DNA of 22,963 nt, from contig UQKM01000027.1 in assembly GCA_900541685.1 (NCBI GenBank), forward strand, positions 1 through 22,963, in the 5' to 3' direction. This document shows, in pieces, positions 7,207 to 14,587 of this stretch (its first letter is position 1; each line of letters opens with the position of its first letter). Position numbers and translations under genes: made by a program. Source of the stretch: an uncultured Collinsella sp. (GTDB lineage: Bacteria; Actinomycetota; Coriobacteriia; Coriobacteriales; Coriobacteriaceae). Below the pieces are notes generated by a model. It was not told the DNA's origin. It saw only the letters and a list, made by a program, of their open reading frames with translations, and made no database searches.

Positions 7207-9609
7207 CTATTTCGTCTTGCCGGTAATGAGCGTCTTAAGACCCAGGCCGATCAGGCCCAGGCCCATGCGCACACGACCGGGGCGATGGCGCTCGATGGCC
7301 TTGGTCTTGCCGGCGGGCTTATCGCGACGGGCGCTCGTCTCGGGTGCGGGCTTAGCTGCCTGCGGCTCGGGCTGAGGTGCAGGTGCGGGCTCGGGCTCAA
7401 TGACGGTCGCCTGGACCTTCTGAACCTCGGGTGTGGCCGGCTGCGGCTTAGGAGCAGGGGCGGGCTTTGCCTCAATGACGGACTCGGGCGCGGCCTCGGC
7501 GTTGCGGTAGGCACGCTCCAGCAGGGCTTCCTGCGAGTTGAAGGGTTTCTCACCCTCTGCGCGCTCCACGGGGACCCAGGTGCCGTCGCTCGTGAGGCTG
7601 CGGGCCTTCACGTTGTCGCGCAGCTGCATGCTCATGTACTCGTGCACCAGGGCGCGGCAGGTGGGGTCGAGCACGGGGAAGGCGATCTCCACGCGGTGCT
7701 CGGTGTTGCGTGTCATCATGTCGGCCGAGCTCAGATAGATCATGTCCGAGTCCACGCCAAAGGCGTAAACGCGCGCATGCTCCAAAAAGCGTCCGACGAT
7801 AGAACGGACATGCACGTTCTCGGTCTTGCCAGGAACGCCCGGCTTGAGGCACGAGATGCCGCGGATGATCATGTCCACGCGGACTCCTGCGCACGATGCC
7901 TCGGCGATCTTGTCGATGACCTCGCGGTCGGTGAGCGAGTTGAGTTTAAAGAACACGCGGGCGGGCTCGCCGGCGAGGGCGCGCTGGATCTCGCGGTCAA
8001 GCCCGCGCATGATGAGCGGTTTCAGTCCGACGGGCGCCACACCCAGGAAGCGGTAATCGCCGCGCAGGTTGCCCAGCGACAGGTTGCGGAAGAACAGGTT
8101 GGCGTCCTCGCCGATGCCGGGGTGAGCGGTCATGAGCATAAAGTCGCTGTAGAGTTTGGCCGTCTTCTCGTTAAAGTTGCCGGTGCCCAGCAGCGTCAGG
8201 CGCGTTAGCGCCATGCCCTCGCGATAGGTGAGCTGGCAGATCTTGGAGTGGCACTTAAAGCCCTCGGAGCCGTAGATGACGGTGCAGCCGGCCTCTTCCA
8301 GGCGCTCGGCCCACTCGATGTTGTTCTGCTCGTCAAAGCGCGCGCGGAGCTCCATGAGCACCGTGACCTCTTTGCCGTTCTCGGCGGCATCGATCAGTGA
8401 CTCGCACAGGCGGCTCTGCTTGGCCACGCGGTAGAGCGTGATGCGCAGTGAGATGCACTCGGGGTCGTAGGCGGCCTCGTGCACCAGATCCAGGAAGGGG
8501 TTCATGGCCTCATAGGGATAAAAGAGCAGCTTGTCGTGCTGAAGTACCTGCTCGCGGATGGAGCGGGTCATATCGATGGTGGGGTTGGGCTGCGGCTTAA
8601 ACGGTGTAAAGAGCAGCTCGTTGCGCAGGTGCTCGGGAATCTTGCCCTCAATGCCAAAGACGTAGCCTAGGTCGAGCGGGATATCGCAGGTAAAGACAGA
8701 GCGGCGCGAAAGCTCGAGCGCCTTGCGGATGGTCTTGAGCGTCGCCTTCTCGAGCGACCCCGAGACCGCGAGCACCACCGGCTGCAGGCGCAAGCGTTTC
8801 TTGAGGATGCGCTTCATGTGCTGACGGTAATCCTCTTCCTCCTCGACGCCCTCGCCGTCCGGGTCGATGTCGGCGTTGCGGGTGACGCGGATGAGCGCGC
8901 GGTCGAGCGGCTTATAGGAGCCAAAGCAGCTGTCCAGGCAGGCGAGGATGACGTCCTCGAGCAAGATGTAGGAGTAGGTGCCGGTGGGCGAGGGGATCTC
9001 GACCACGCGGTTCATCGAGGTGGGAATCTCGATAAGGCCCAGCAGACTCTCCTCGTCGGTGACGCCGTCCAGGCCGCAGGCCAGGTAGAGTGCGCCGTTG
9101 CGCAGGTTGGGGAAGGGGTGGCGCGGGTCAATCACCAGCGGTGAGATGACCGGCGACACGTAGGCCTGGAAGTAACGGGTTACAAAGGTGCGCTCCTCGG
9201 GCGTAAGCGAATCGATGCGGGCGCGGTGAACGCCCAGGGTGTCGAGCTTGCCCTCGATGCTCTTAAAGATGGACTCCCATCGGGTAAGGAGCCCGGGCAT
9301 TTCGGCCATGACAGCATCGACTTGTTCGGAGGCGGTCATATTGCTCTTGTTGTCGACAGGCTGTTTTTTGAGCTCTGCCAGATCGGACAGGCCGCCCACG
9401 CGCACCATGAGAAACTCATCGAGGTTAGACTCGAAAATCGACACGAACTTTAGCCGCTCGAACAGCGGAACGGTCTCGTCGAAGGCTTCGTCAAGCACAC
9501 GGTTGTCAAAGCGCAGCCAGCTGAGCTCTCGGTTCTGCGTGTACGAGAGGTCGCGCGGCGGCTTACGCAGCTTTGCAGCGGCTTGCTTTTTTTCGATTTT
9601 GCTCGGCAT
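7207..9609 (-). CDS. ppk1: Polyphosphate kinase 1 with Pro/Ala-rich C-terminal extension
   Basis: 800 residues from the ATG at 9609 (MPSKIEKKQ), with GGACAG about 8 bases upstream; an ATG two codons earlier is equally possible. The N-terminal NRELSWLRFDNRVLDEA is typical of PPK1. The autophosphorylated histidine is His454 (GFKCHSKICQ) and the second conserved histidine is His611 (FLEHARVYAF); their spacing of 157 equals that of E. coli PPK (435 and 592). The enzyme reversibly transfers the ATP gamma-phosphate to polyphosphate. The core ends near residue 700. It is followed by ~99 extra residues: repeated Pro-Ala-Glu-Lys (PEPAPAPQPEP) to about 760, then a basic stretch and a Gly/Leu segment (MGLGLIGLGLKTLI) at the end. 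That tail is not part of typical PPK1. It is divergent from arcA. Confidence 0.94.
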   Translation of the reverse strand: MPSKIEKKQAAAKLRKPPRDLSYTQNRELSWLRFDNRVLDEAFDETVPLFERLKFVSIFESNLDEFLMVRVGGLSDLAELKKQPVDNKSNMTASEQVDAVMAEMPGLLTRWESIFKSIEGKLDTLGVHRARIDSLTPEERTFVTRYFQAYVSPVISPLVIDPRHPFPNLRNGALYLACGLDGVTDEESLLGLIEIPTSMNRVVEIPSPTGTYSYILLEDVILACLDSCFGSYKPLDRALIRVTRNADIDPDGEGVEEEEDYRQHMKRILKKRLRLQPVVLAVSGSLEKATLKTIRKALELSRRSVFTCDIPLDLGYVFGIEGKIPEHLRNELLFTPFKPQPNPTIDMTRSIREQVLQHDKLLFYPYEAMNPFLDLVHEAAYDPECISLRITLYRVAKQSRLCESLIDAAENGKEVTVLMELRARFDEQNNIEWAERLEEAGCTVIYGSEGFKCHSKICQLTYREGMALTRLTLLGTGNFNEKTAKLYSDFMLMTAHPGIGEDANLFFRNLSLGNLRGDYRFLGVAPVGLKPLIMRGLDREIQRALAGEPARVFFKLNSLTDREVIDKIAEASCAGVRVDMIIRGISCLKPGVPGKTENVHVRSIVGRFLEHARVYAFGVDSDMIYLSSADMMTRNTEHRVEIAFPVLDPTCRALVHEYMSMQLRDNVKARSLTSDGTWVPVERAEGEKPFNSQEALLERAYRNAEAAPESVIEAKPAPAPKPQPATPEVQKVQATVIEPEPAPAPQPEPQAAKPAPETSARRDKPAGKTKAIERHRPGRVRMGLGLIGLGLKTLITGKTK

Positions 9610-10019
9610 ATGCATCTGTCCGTTCAGTCCCCGTGGGGGACGGTTGCCTAACACTATTCACTATTGTCTCAATTTAGTCGACCTATGGCACGGACGTATC
9701 GCGTGAACGGTATCTTTACCTACTTCTTACGCTGACAAGCCATAGAGCTGACGCCCTTCGCGTTGTGAAAAACGGTCTATATCCTCACTCAACTGGTGAG
9801 TATGTGTGAATAAGAATGATAGGTAGCTGAATATCATCGAATACAGACAGAAACACGAACAAGCGTCATTTATATACATAAAACCGTTTTAGATATGCAA
9901 TTCTTAATCGAAAGATTGGAGTTGTAATTGCGAATGATTTTTAGGAAAAAAGAGCATTTACCTTAGAAAAGCTACTTTAGAACGCCGAAGTGCATTATGG
10001 GGGAATCATATTCGATATA
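9610..10019. other. Divergent ppk/arcA intergenic region, distal part
   Basis: No gene is seen. GAACGG (9705-9710), the complement of the CCGTTC boxes near arcA, lies 96 bp upstream of ppk. AACGG/CCGTT variants occur at 9771-9775 and 9884-9888. From ATATGCAA (9893-9900) the sequence is collinear with that upstream of the second arcA (12969 on), including GCATTTA (9954-9960) and ACTTTA 13 bp later. The rest is AT-rich, as for a promoter region. Confidence 0.55.
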
Positions 10020-10085
10020 CCGTTCATCGAACTTTGTTGACCGTTCGGGGGCGAGGTGGAATTGCGGTTGGAATTTGGATATAAC
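10020..10085 (+). promoter_or_regulatory. arcA copy 1 promoter with paired CCGTTC boxes
   Basis: The -10 is TATAAC (10080-10085), with no recognisable -35. CCGTTC occurs at 10020-10025 and 10041-10046, 21 bp apart, in the same orientation. The proximal box continues as CCGTTCGGGGGC and begins 39 bp before the -10. Spacings of 21 and 39 are identical in the second arcA promoter. An activator binding direct repeats two helical turns apart would fit. Confidence 0.65.
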
Positions 10086-10166
10086 TAGAGCTGTCAGCAA
10101 GCAGCATCCGTTACGGAAGGGTGCTGAGAGATTCGGCCGAAAGGCCCGAAAGAAAGGTAGGAGGCC
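10086..10166 (+). promoter_or_regulatory. arcA copy 1 structured leader
   Basis: Hairpin 1 pairs CAGCATCC (10102-10109) with GGGTGCTG (10119-10126) around a loop containing ACGGA. Hairpin 2 pairs TTCGGCC (10132-10138) with GGCCCGAA (10143-10150) around a GAAA loop with one bulged C. AGGAGG (10159-10164) and the ATG follow. The second arcA leader has the same two hairpins with different stem sequences, which supports a functional RNA fold. Confidence 0.6.
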
Positions 10167-11409
10167 ATGACGAAAGGTCTGCACGTGCCTTCCGAGATCG
10201 GCAAGCTCAGGAAGGTCTGCCTGCACCGTCCCGGCGACGAGCTCCTCAACCTGCCGCCCGACGAGCTCGAGCGACTCCTGTTCGACGACGTCCCGTTCCT
10301 GGAGGTCGCGCAGCAGGAGCACGACACCTTCGCCCAGATCCTGAGGGACCAGGGCGTGGAGGTGCTCTACCTGGAGAACCTCGTCGCCGAGGTGTTCGAC
10401 CAGGTCCCCGGCGCCCGCGCCGAGTTCACCGACCAGTACATCGCCGAGGCAGGCATCCGCGGCCAGCAGATGCCGCAGATCGTCCGCGAGAAGCTGGACT
10501 CCATCGAGGACAACCTCGAGTTCGTCAAGAAGACCATGGCCGGCATGACCAAGGCCGAGATCGACATGCCCCTCACGGCGTCCACGACCCTCGACTCCCT
10601 GGTCAACTCCGAGTCCGAGTCCGACCTGATCATCGACCCGATGCCCAACCTCTACTTCACCCGCGACCCGTTCGCGGTCGTCGGCGAGGGCGTCAACCTC
10701 AACCGCATGTACTCGGTCACCCGCAACCGCGAGACCCTGTACGGCAAGTACGTCTTCAAGTACCACCCCGACTACAAGGACGTCTCCCTGTACTTCCGCC
10801 GCGACTGCCAGTTCCACACCGAGGGCGGCGACGTGCTGAACATCAACGAGAAGACCCTCGCCGTCGGCATCTCCCAGCGCACCCAGGCAGCCGCCATCGA
10901 CGTCATGGCGCAGAACATCTTCTGGAACTCCGACTCCAAGGTCGAGCGCATCCTGGCCTTCGACATCCCGGTCTCGCGCGCCTTCATGCACCTCGACACG
11001 GTCTTCACCCAGATCGACGTCGATAAGTTCACGATCCACCCCGCCATCATGGGCACCCTGCGCGTCTACGAGCTGACCGCCGGCAAGAACCCGGGCGACG
11101 TGAACATCCGCCTGATCGAGGACACCCTCGAGCACGTCCTGGAGGACGCCACCGGCGTCGACCAGGTCAAGCTGATCCCCTGCGGCGGCGGCGACCCGAT
11201 CGCGGCCTCCCGCGAGCAGTGGAACGACGGCTCCAACACCCTGTGCGTCGAGCCCGGCAAGATCTGCGTCTACGCCCGCAACACCGTCACCAACGACGTG
11301 CTGTACAAGGAGGGCCTGGACCTTCTCGTCGTGCCCTCCGCCGAGCTCTCCCGCGGCCGTGGCGGCCCGCGCTGCATGAGCATGCCCTTCTGGCGCGAGG
11401 ACCTCTAAG
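10143..11409 (+). repeat. Identical arcA block, copy 1
   Basis: This 1267-bp segment (right arm of leader hairpin 2, ribosome-binding site, whole coding region and one base after the stop) appears identical to 13217-14483, at a constant offset of 3074. Sequence on both outer sides diverges at once. Confidence 0.88.
10167..11408 (+). CDS. arcA: Arginine deiminase, copy 1
   Basis: 413 residues, normal length, hydrolysing arginine to citrulline and ammonia in the cytoplasm. Catalytic residues are in place: Cys403 (RGGPRCMSMPF), His275 and Asp277 (MHLD), Glu219 (FHTEGGD) and Asp167 (FTRDPFA), matching Cys406, His278, Asp280, Glu224 and Asp166 of the Pseudomonas enzyme. The ATG follows AAAGGTAGGAGG. 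The protein is identical to that encoded at 13241-14482. An aminotransferase gene follows after 135 bp, with hairpins between, so this copy is not directly joined to argF. Nearly all codons end in G or C, as expected of a highly expressed gene here. Confidence 0.97.
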   Translation: MTKGLHVPSEIGKLRKVCLHRPGDELLNLPPDELERLLFDDVPFLEVAQQEHDTFAQILRDQGVEVLYLENLVAEVFDQVPGARAEFTDQYIAEAGIRGQQMPQIVREKLDSIEDNLEFVKKTMAGMTKAEIDMPLTASTTLDSLVNSESESDLIIDPMPNLYFTRDPFAVVGEGVNLNRMYSVTRNRETLYGKYVFKYHPDYKDVSLYFRRDCQFHTEGGDVLNINEKTLAVGISQRTQAAAIDVMAQNIFWNSDSKVERILAFDIPVSRAFMHLDTVFTQIDVDKFTIHPAIMGTLRVYELTAGKNPGDVNIRLIEDTLEHVLEDATGVDQVKLIPCGGGDPIAASREQWNDGSNTLCVEPGKICVYARNTVTNDVLYKEGLDLLVVPSAELSRGRGGPRCMSMPFWREDL

Positions 11410-11416
11410 GTTTTCA

Positions 11417-11501
11417 AAGACCCGTACAGGTCTTACTACAAACATCTAGCTGCCATTAGATGTCTCCCATTGGGGCGGTGCGGATCTTTCGCACCGCCCC
11501 A
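11417..11501 (+). terminator. Hairpin series after arcA copy 1
   Basis: Three stem-loops follow the stop: AAGACC/GGTCTT (11417-11434), ACATCTA/TAGATGT (11442-11463), and a 12-bp GC-rich stem (11471-11482 with 11490-11501, 7-base loop). The last is followed by TTCATGTTT, not a clean T-run, so it may attenuate rather than fully stop transcription into the aminotransferase. Confidence 0.6.
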
Positions 11502-11543
11502 TTCATGTTTAATGACGCTAAATGAAGATCAGATAAGGTGGCC

Positions 11544-12668
11544 ATGGATATCAAGCCAATCGGTGTTGAGGAATGGCTCAACGTTTGGGAGAAGAGTGCT
11601 ACCTGGGATATCGCTCAGTCGACGATCTCGTCGCTGACCATGGGCGAGCTTCGCGCACTGGACGAGCAGGACGGCGCCACGTTCTACGAGCGCCTGGATC
11701 GCGAGAAGATGAACTACGGCTGGATCGAGGGATCGCCGGAATTTAAGGCCGAGGTCGCCAAGCTGTATCGTCGCGATGTCAATCCCGATCACATTCTGCA
11801 GACCAATGGCTGCACGGGCGCCAACCTCAACGCCATCATGGCCGTTGTGGAGCCCGGCGATCACGTGATTGCCGAGTGGCCTACCTATGCGCCGCTCTAC
11901 GAGATTCCGCGTACGCTGGGTGCCGAGGTCGAGTATTGGGAGCTTCGCGAGGAGCTCGGTTGGAAGCCCGATATCGATGAGCTCAAGCGCTTGGTGCGCC
12001 CCAACACCAAGCTCATCTGCATCAATAACGCATCGAACCCCATCGGTACGGTGCTCGATGCCGATACGCTCGGCCAGATTGCGGAGATTGCGCGTTCGGT
12101 GGGTGCCTGCGTGCTGTGCGACGAGGTGTATCTGCCGCTCGAGAACACCGAGTCCTTTATGTCGATGGCCGACGTGTACGAGAAGGCCATTGTCACCAAC
12201 TCGGTGTCCAAGACCTATTCGACGCCTGCTGCCCGCGTGGGCTGGGTCGTGACCGATGAAGAGGTATCCAACCGCATCCGCACGTATCGCGACTACACCA
12301 TGATCTGCGGTGGCGTGTTCAACGACGCCCTGGCGACCTACGTGCTCGAGCATAAGGACAAGATTCTCGAGCGCAACCGCAAGATCGTGTTTGGCAACCG
12401 TGATATCGCGCAGGCCTGGATCGATACACAGCATCGCGTGTCCTGGACGGCCCCGCAGGGCGTGTCCACCTCGTTTATCCAGCTGGATATCCCCGAGGAC
12501 GACGAAGATTTCTGCAAGCGCCTGTTGGCCGAGAGGGGAGTGCTGCTGGTTCCCGGCAGCCGCTTTGAGCTTCCCTGCGGTGCACGCCTGGGCTACTGCG
12601 CGAGCGAGGACGTTCTTCGCGAGGGCCTGAGGCTTCTGGGTGAGGCGCTGGCCGAGTTCGATCGCTAG
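11544..12668 (+). CDS. PLP-dependent class I/II aminotransferase
   Basis: 374 residues from the ATG at 11544, with AAGG five bases upstream; an in-frame GTG at 11538 is less likely. Fold type I landmarks are Tyr59-Gly60 (NYGWIEG), NASNPIG with Asn165, CDEVY with Asp193 (PLP pyridine nitrogen) and Tyr196, the Schiff-base Lys223 in NSVSKTYS, and Arg348 (GARLGY), the usual substrate carboxylate ligand. The substrate cannot be read from sequence. Its place between two arcA genes suggests arginine, citrulline, ornithine or a related amino acid, but this is inference. Members of this fold that act on arginine derivatives (capreomycidine synthase-like) are another possibility. A strong terminator follows, so it ends its transcription unit. 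Confidence 0.88.
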   Translation: MDIKPIGVEEWLNVWEKSATWDIAQSTISSLTMGELRALDEQDGATFYERLDREKMNYGWIEGSPEFKAEVAKLYRRDVNPDHILQTNGCTGANLNAIMAVVEPGDHVIAEWPTYAPLYEIPRTLGAEVEYWELREELGWKPDIDELKRLVRPNTKLICINNASNPIGTVLDADTLGQIAEIARSVGACVLCDEVYLPLENTESFMSMADVYEKAIVTNSVSKTYSTPAARVGWVVTDEEVSNRIRTYRDYTMICGGVFNDALATYVLEHKDKILERNRKIVFGNRDIAQAWIDTQHRVSWTAPQGVSTSFIQLDIPEDDEDFCKRLLAERGVLLVPGSRFELPCGARLGYCASEDVLREGLRLLGEALAEFDR

Positions 12669-12720
12669 GATCACGACTTCCTTCGAAGTCCGTATTCAAA
12701 TTGGCCGACGATAATCGATA

Positions 12721-12758
12721 ACAGACCCGTTTCCCATGAGGGGGCGGGTCTGTTTTTT
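12721..12758 (+). terminator. Terminator after the aminotransferase
   Basis: ACAGACCCG (12721-12729) pairs with CGGGTCTGT (12745-12753), with possible CCC/GGG pairing inside the loop, followed by six T. A small GACTTC/GAAGTC hairpin at 12675-12690 precedes it. Confidence 0.9.
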
Positions 12759-13092
12759 ATACCGAGAAGTCAAGTTGTTACAAATGAGGCCGTACGGCAA
12801 GCTGATATCCGCTGGGCCTTATACTGAGCTTCCGGCGAACGGTACCCAGCGTCTGGTAAACGGTAGTCTGGTTGCTAAAAATGAATAGGACGAACTTTTT
12901 TCTGAATAAAAATCAAAATGGTTGAGAGGCAGCAAGAATTGCGAATTCTATTCATACCCTTGCGTGAAATATGCAAATTGAGGGTGGTTTAACAAAGATT
13001 AGTTCCAATGGGATTTCCGGTAAAAAGGCATTTAAGCACGTAAATACACTTTATTAAGTCAAAGTGTGCCATGCGTGAAGTATATGTGTATG
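12759..13092. other. Intergenic region upstream of arcA copy 2
   Basis: No gene is seen. GAACGG (12837-12842) and AAACGG about 20 bp later resemble the boxes upstream of copy 1. From ATATGCAA (12969-12976) onward the sequence is collinear with that before arcA copy 1, with GCATTTA (13028-13034) and ACTTTA 13 bp later, but overall base identity is modest. Confidence 0.5.
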
Positions 13093-13158
13093 CCGTTCAC
13101 CCCTCATAAAAAACCGTTCGGGGGCAAGGTGGAAGTATGGGCTGATTTTGGATATAAA
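13093..13158 (+). promoter_or_regulatory. arcA copy 2 promoter with paired CCGTTC boxes
   Basis: CCGTTC occurs at 13093-13098 and 13114-13119, 21 bp apart. The proximal one continues as CCGTTCGGGGGC and begins 39 bp before the -10 TATAAA (13153-13158). Box spacing and distances match copy 1 exactly, while the sequence between the boxes is unrelated. Confidence 0.65.
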
Positions 13159-13240
13159 TATGTCGTCAGCAATAACGCCTCACACGGAGGGGCGCTAACG
13201 AATCGGCCCTGACAAGGGCCCGAAAGAAAGGTAGGAGGCC
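13159..13240 (+). promoter_or_regulatory. arcA copy 2 structured leader
   Basis: Hairpin 1 pairs CGCCTC (13176-13181) with GGGGCG (13189-13194) around loop ACACGGA. Hairpin 2 pairs TCGGCCC (13203-13209) with GGGCCCGA (13216-13223), with a bulged C and loop TGACAA. The AGGAGG ribosome-binding site and ATG follow. Relative to copy 1 the stems differ by compensatory changes and the ACGGA loop is kept. Confidence 0.6.
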
Positions 13241-14483
13241 ATGACGAAAGGTCTGCACGTGCCTTCCGAGATCGGCAAGCTCAGGAAGGTCTGCCTGCAC
13301 CGTCCCGGCGACGAGCTCCTCAACCTGCCGCCCGACGAGCTCGAGCGACTCCTGTTCGACGACGTCCCGTTCCTGGAGGTCGCGCAGCAGGAGCACGACA
13401 CCTTCGCCCAGATCCTGAGGGACCAGGGCGTGGAGGTGCTCTACCTGGAGAACCTCGTCGCCGAGGTGTTCGACCAGGTCCCCGGCGCCCGCGCCGAGTT
13501 CACCGACCAGTACATCGCCGAGGCAGGCATCCGCGGCCAGCAGATGCCGCAGATCGTCCGCGAGAAGCTGGACTCCATCGAGGACAACCTCGAGTTCGTC
13601 AAGAAGACCATGGCCGGCATGACCAAGGCCGAGATCGACATGCCCCTCACGGCGTCCACGACCCTCGACTCCCTGGTCAACTCCGAGTCCGAGTCCGACC
13701 TGATCATCGACCCGATGCCCAACCTCTACTTCACCCGCGACCCGTTCGCGGTCGTCGGCGAGGGCGTCAACCTCAACCGCATGTACTCGGTCACCCGCAA
13801 CCGCGAGACCCTGTACGGCAAGTACGTCTTCAAGTACCACCCCGACTACAAGGACGTCTCCCTGTACTTCCGCCGCGACTGCCAGTTCCACACCGAGGGC
13901 GGCGACGTGCTGAACATCAACGAGAAGACCCTCGCCGTCGGCATCTCCCAGCGCACCCAGGCAGCCGCCATCGACGTCATGGCGCAGAACATCTTCTGGA
14001 ACTCCGACTCCAAGGTCGAGCGCATCCTGGCCTTCGACATCCCGGTCTCGCGCGCCTTCATGCACCTCGACACGGTCTTCACCCAGATCGACGTCGATAA
14101 GTTCACGATCCACCCCGCCATCATGGGCACCCTGCGCGTCTACGAGCTGACCGCCGGCAAGAACCCGGGCGACGTGAACATCCGCCTGATCGAGGACACC
14201 CTCGAGCACGTCCTGGAGGACGCCACCGGCGTCGACCAGGTCAAGCTGATCCCCTGCGGCGGCGGCGACCCGATCGCGGCCTCCCGCGAGCAGTGGAACG
14301 ACGGCTCCAACACCCTGTGCGTCGAGCCCGGCAAGATCTGCGTCTACGCCCGCAACACCGTCACCAACGACGTGCTGTACAAGGAGGGCCTGGACCTTCT
14401 CGTCGTGCCCTCCGCCGAGCTCTCCCGCGGCCGTGGCGGCCCGCGCTGCATGAGCATGCCCTTCTGGCGCGAGGACCTCTAAG
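13217..14483 (+). repeat. Identical arcA block, copy 2
   Basis: The second member of the 1267-bp identical pair, in direct orientation 3074 bp after the first. Recombination between the copies would delete or duplicate the aminotransferase gene. Confidence 0.88.
13241..14482 (+). CDS. arcA: Arginine deiminase, copy 2
   Basis: 413 residues, identical to the product at 10167-11408, with the same catalytic set (Asp167, Glu219, His275, Asp277, Cys403) and the same AAAGGTAGGAGG ribosome-binding site. This copy has the classical context: ornithine carbamoyltransferase follows after 105 bp and an antiporter-like carrier after that, so it supplies citrulline to the next enzyme. Two hairpins but no T-tract lie between it and argF, which is compatible with one processed transcript. 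The diverged promoter implies that the two copies may differ in expression rather than in activity. Confidence 0.97.
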   Translation: MTKGLHVPSEIGKLRKVCLHRPGDELLNLPPDELERLLFDDVPFLEVAQQEHDTFAQILRDQGVEVLYLENLVAEVFDQVPGARAEFTDQYIAEAGIRGQQMPQIVREKLDSIEDNLEFVKKTMAGMTKAEIDMPLTASTTLDSLVNSESESDLIIDPMPNLYFTRDPFAVVGEGVNLNRMYSVTRNRETLYGKYVFKYHPDYKDVSLYFRRDCQFHTEGGDVLNINEKTLAVGISQRTQAAAIDVMAQNIFWNSDSKVERILAFDIPVSRAFMHLDTVFTQIDVDKFTIHPAIMGTLRVYELTAGKNPGDVNIRLIEDTLEHVLEDATGVDQVKLIPCGGGDPIAASREQWNDGSNTLCVEPGKICVYARNTVTNDVLYKEGLDLLVVPSAELSRGRGGPRCMSMPFWREDL

Positions 14484-14494
14484 TCTTTCCGTTT

Positions 14495-14542
14495 CCGGTG
14501 CGGTCTCCCTACAACCGCACCGGTTTCGCCCGTCAAACGGGC
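14495..14542 (+). other. Intercistronic hairpins between arcA copy 2 and argF
   Basis: A perfect 9-bp stem, CCGGTGCGG/CCGCACCGG (14495-14503 with 14515-14523), and a GCCCG/CGGGC stem (14528-14542) lie in the 105-bp gap. No T-run follows. They may be processing or stability elements giving different mRNA levels for arcA and argF. Confidence 0.5.
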
Positions 14543-14587
14543 ACCACTAGTATTTGCGTAATTCATTTCTTCGAAAGGATTCGAACC

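Noticed and set aside
10102..10126. A CsrA-controlled leader, because GGA lies in the loop of the arcA hairpin
   Set aside because: The loop ACGGA fits only loosely, and CsrA is not expected in Actinobacteria, so the resemblance is recorded but not claimed.
9972..11417. A 481-codon minus-strand frame over arcA copy 1
   Set aside because: Same mirror-frame effect as at copy 2; no ribosome-binding site and no recognisable domain.
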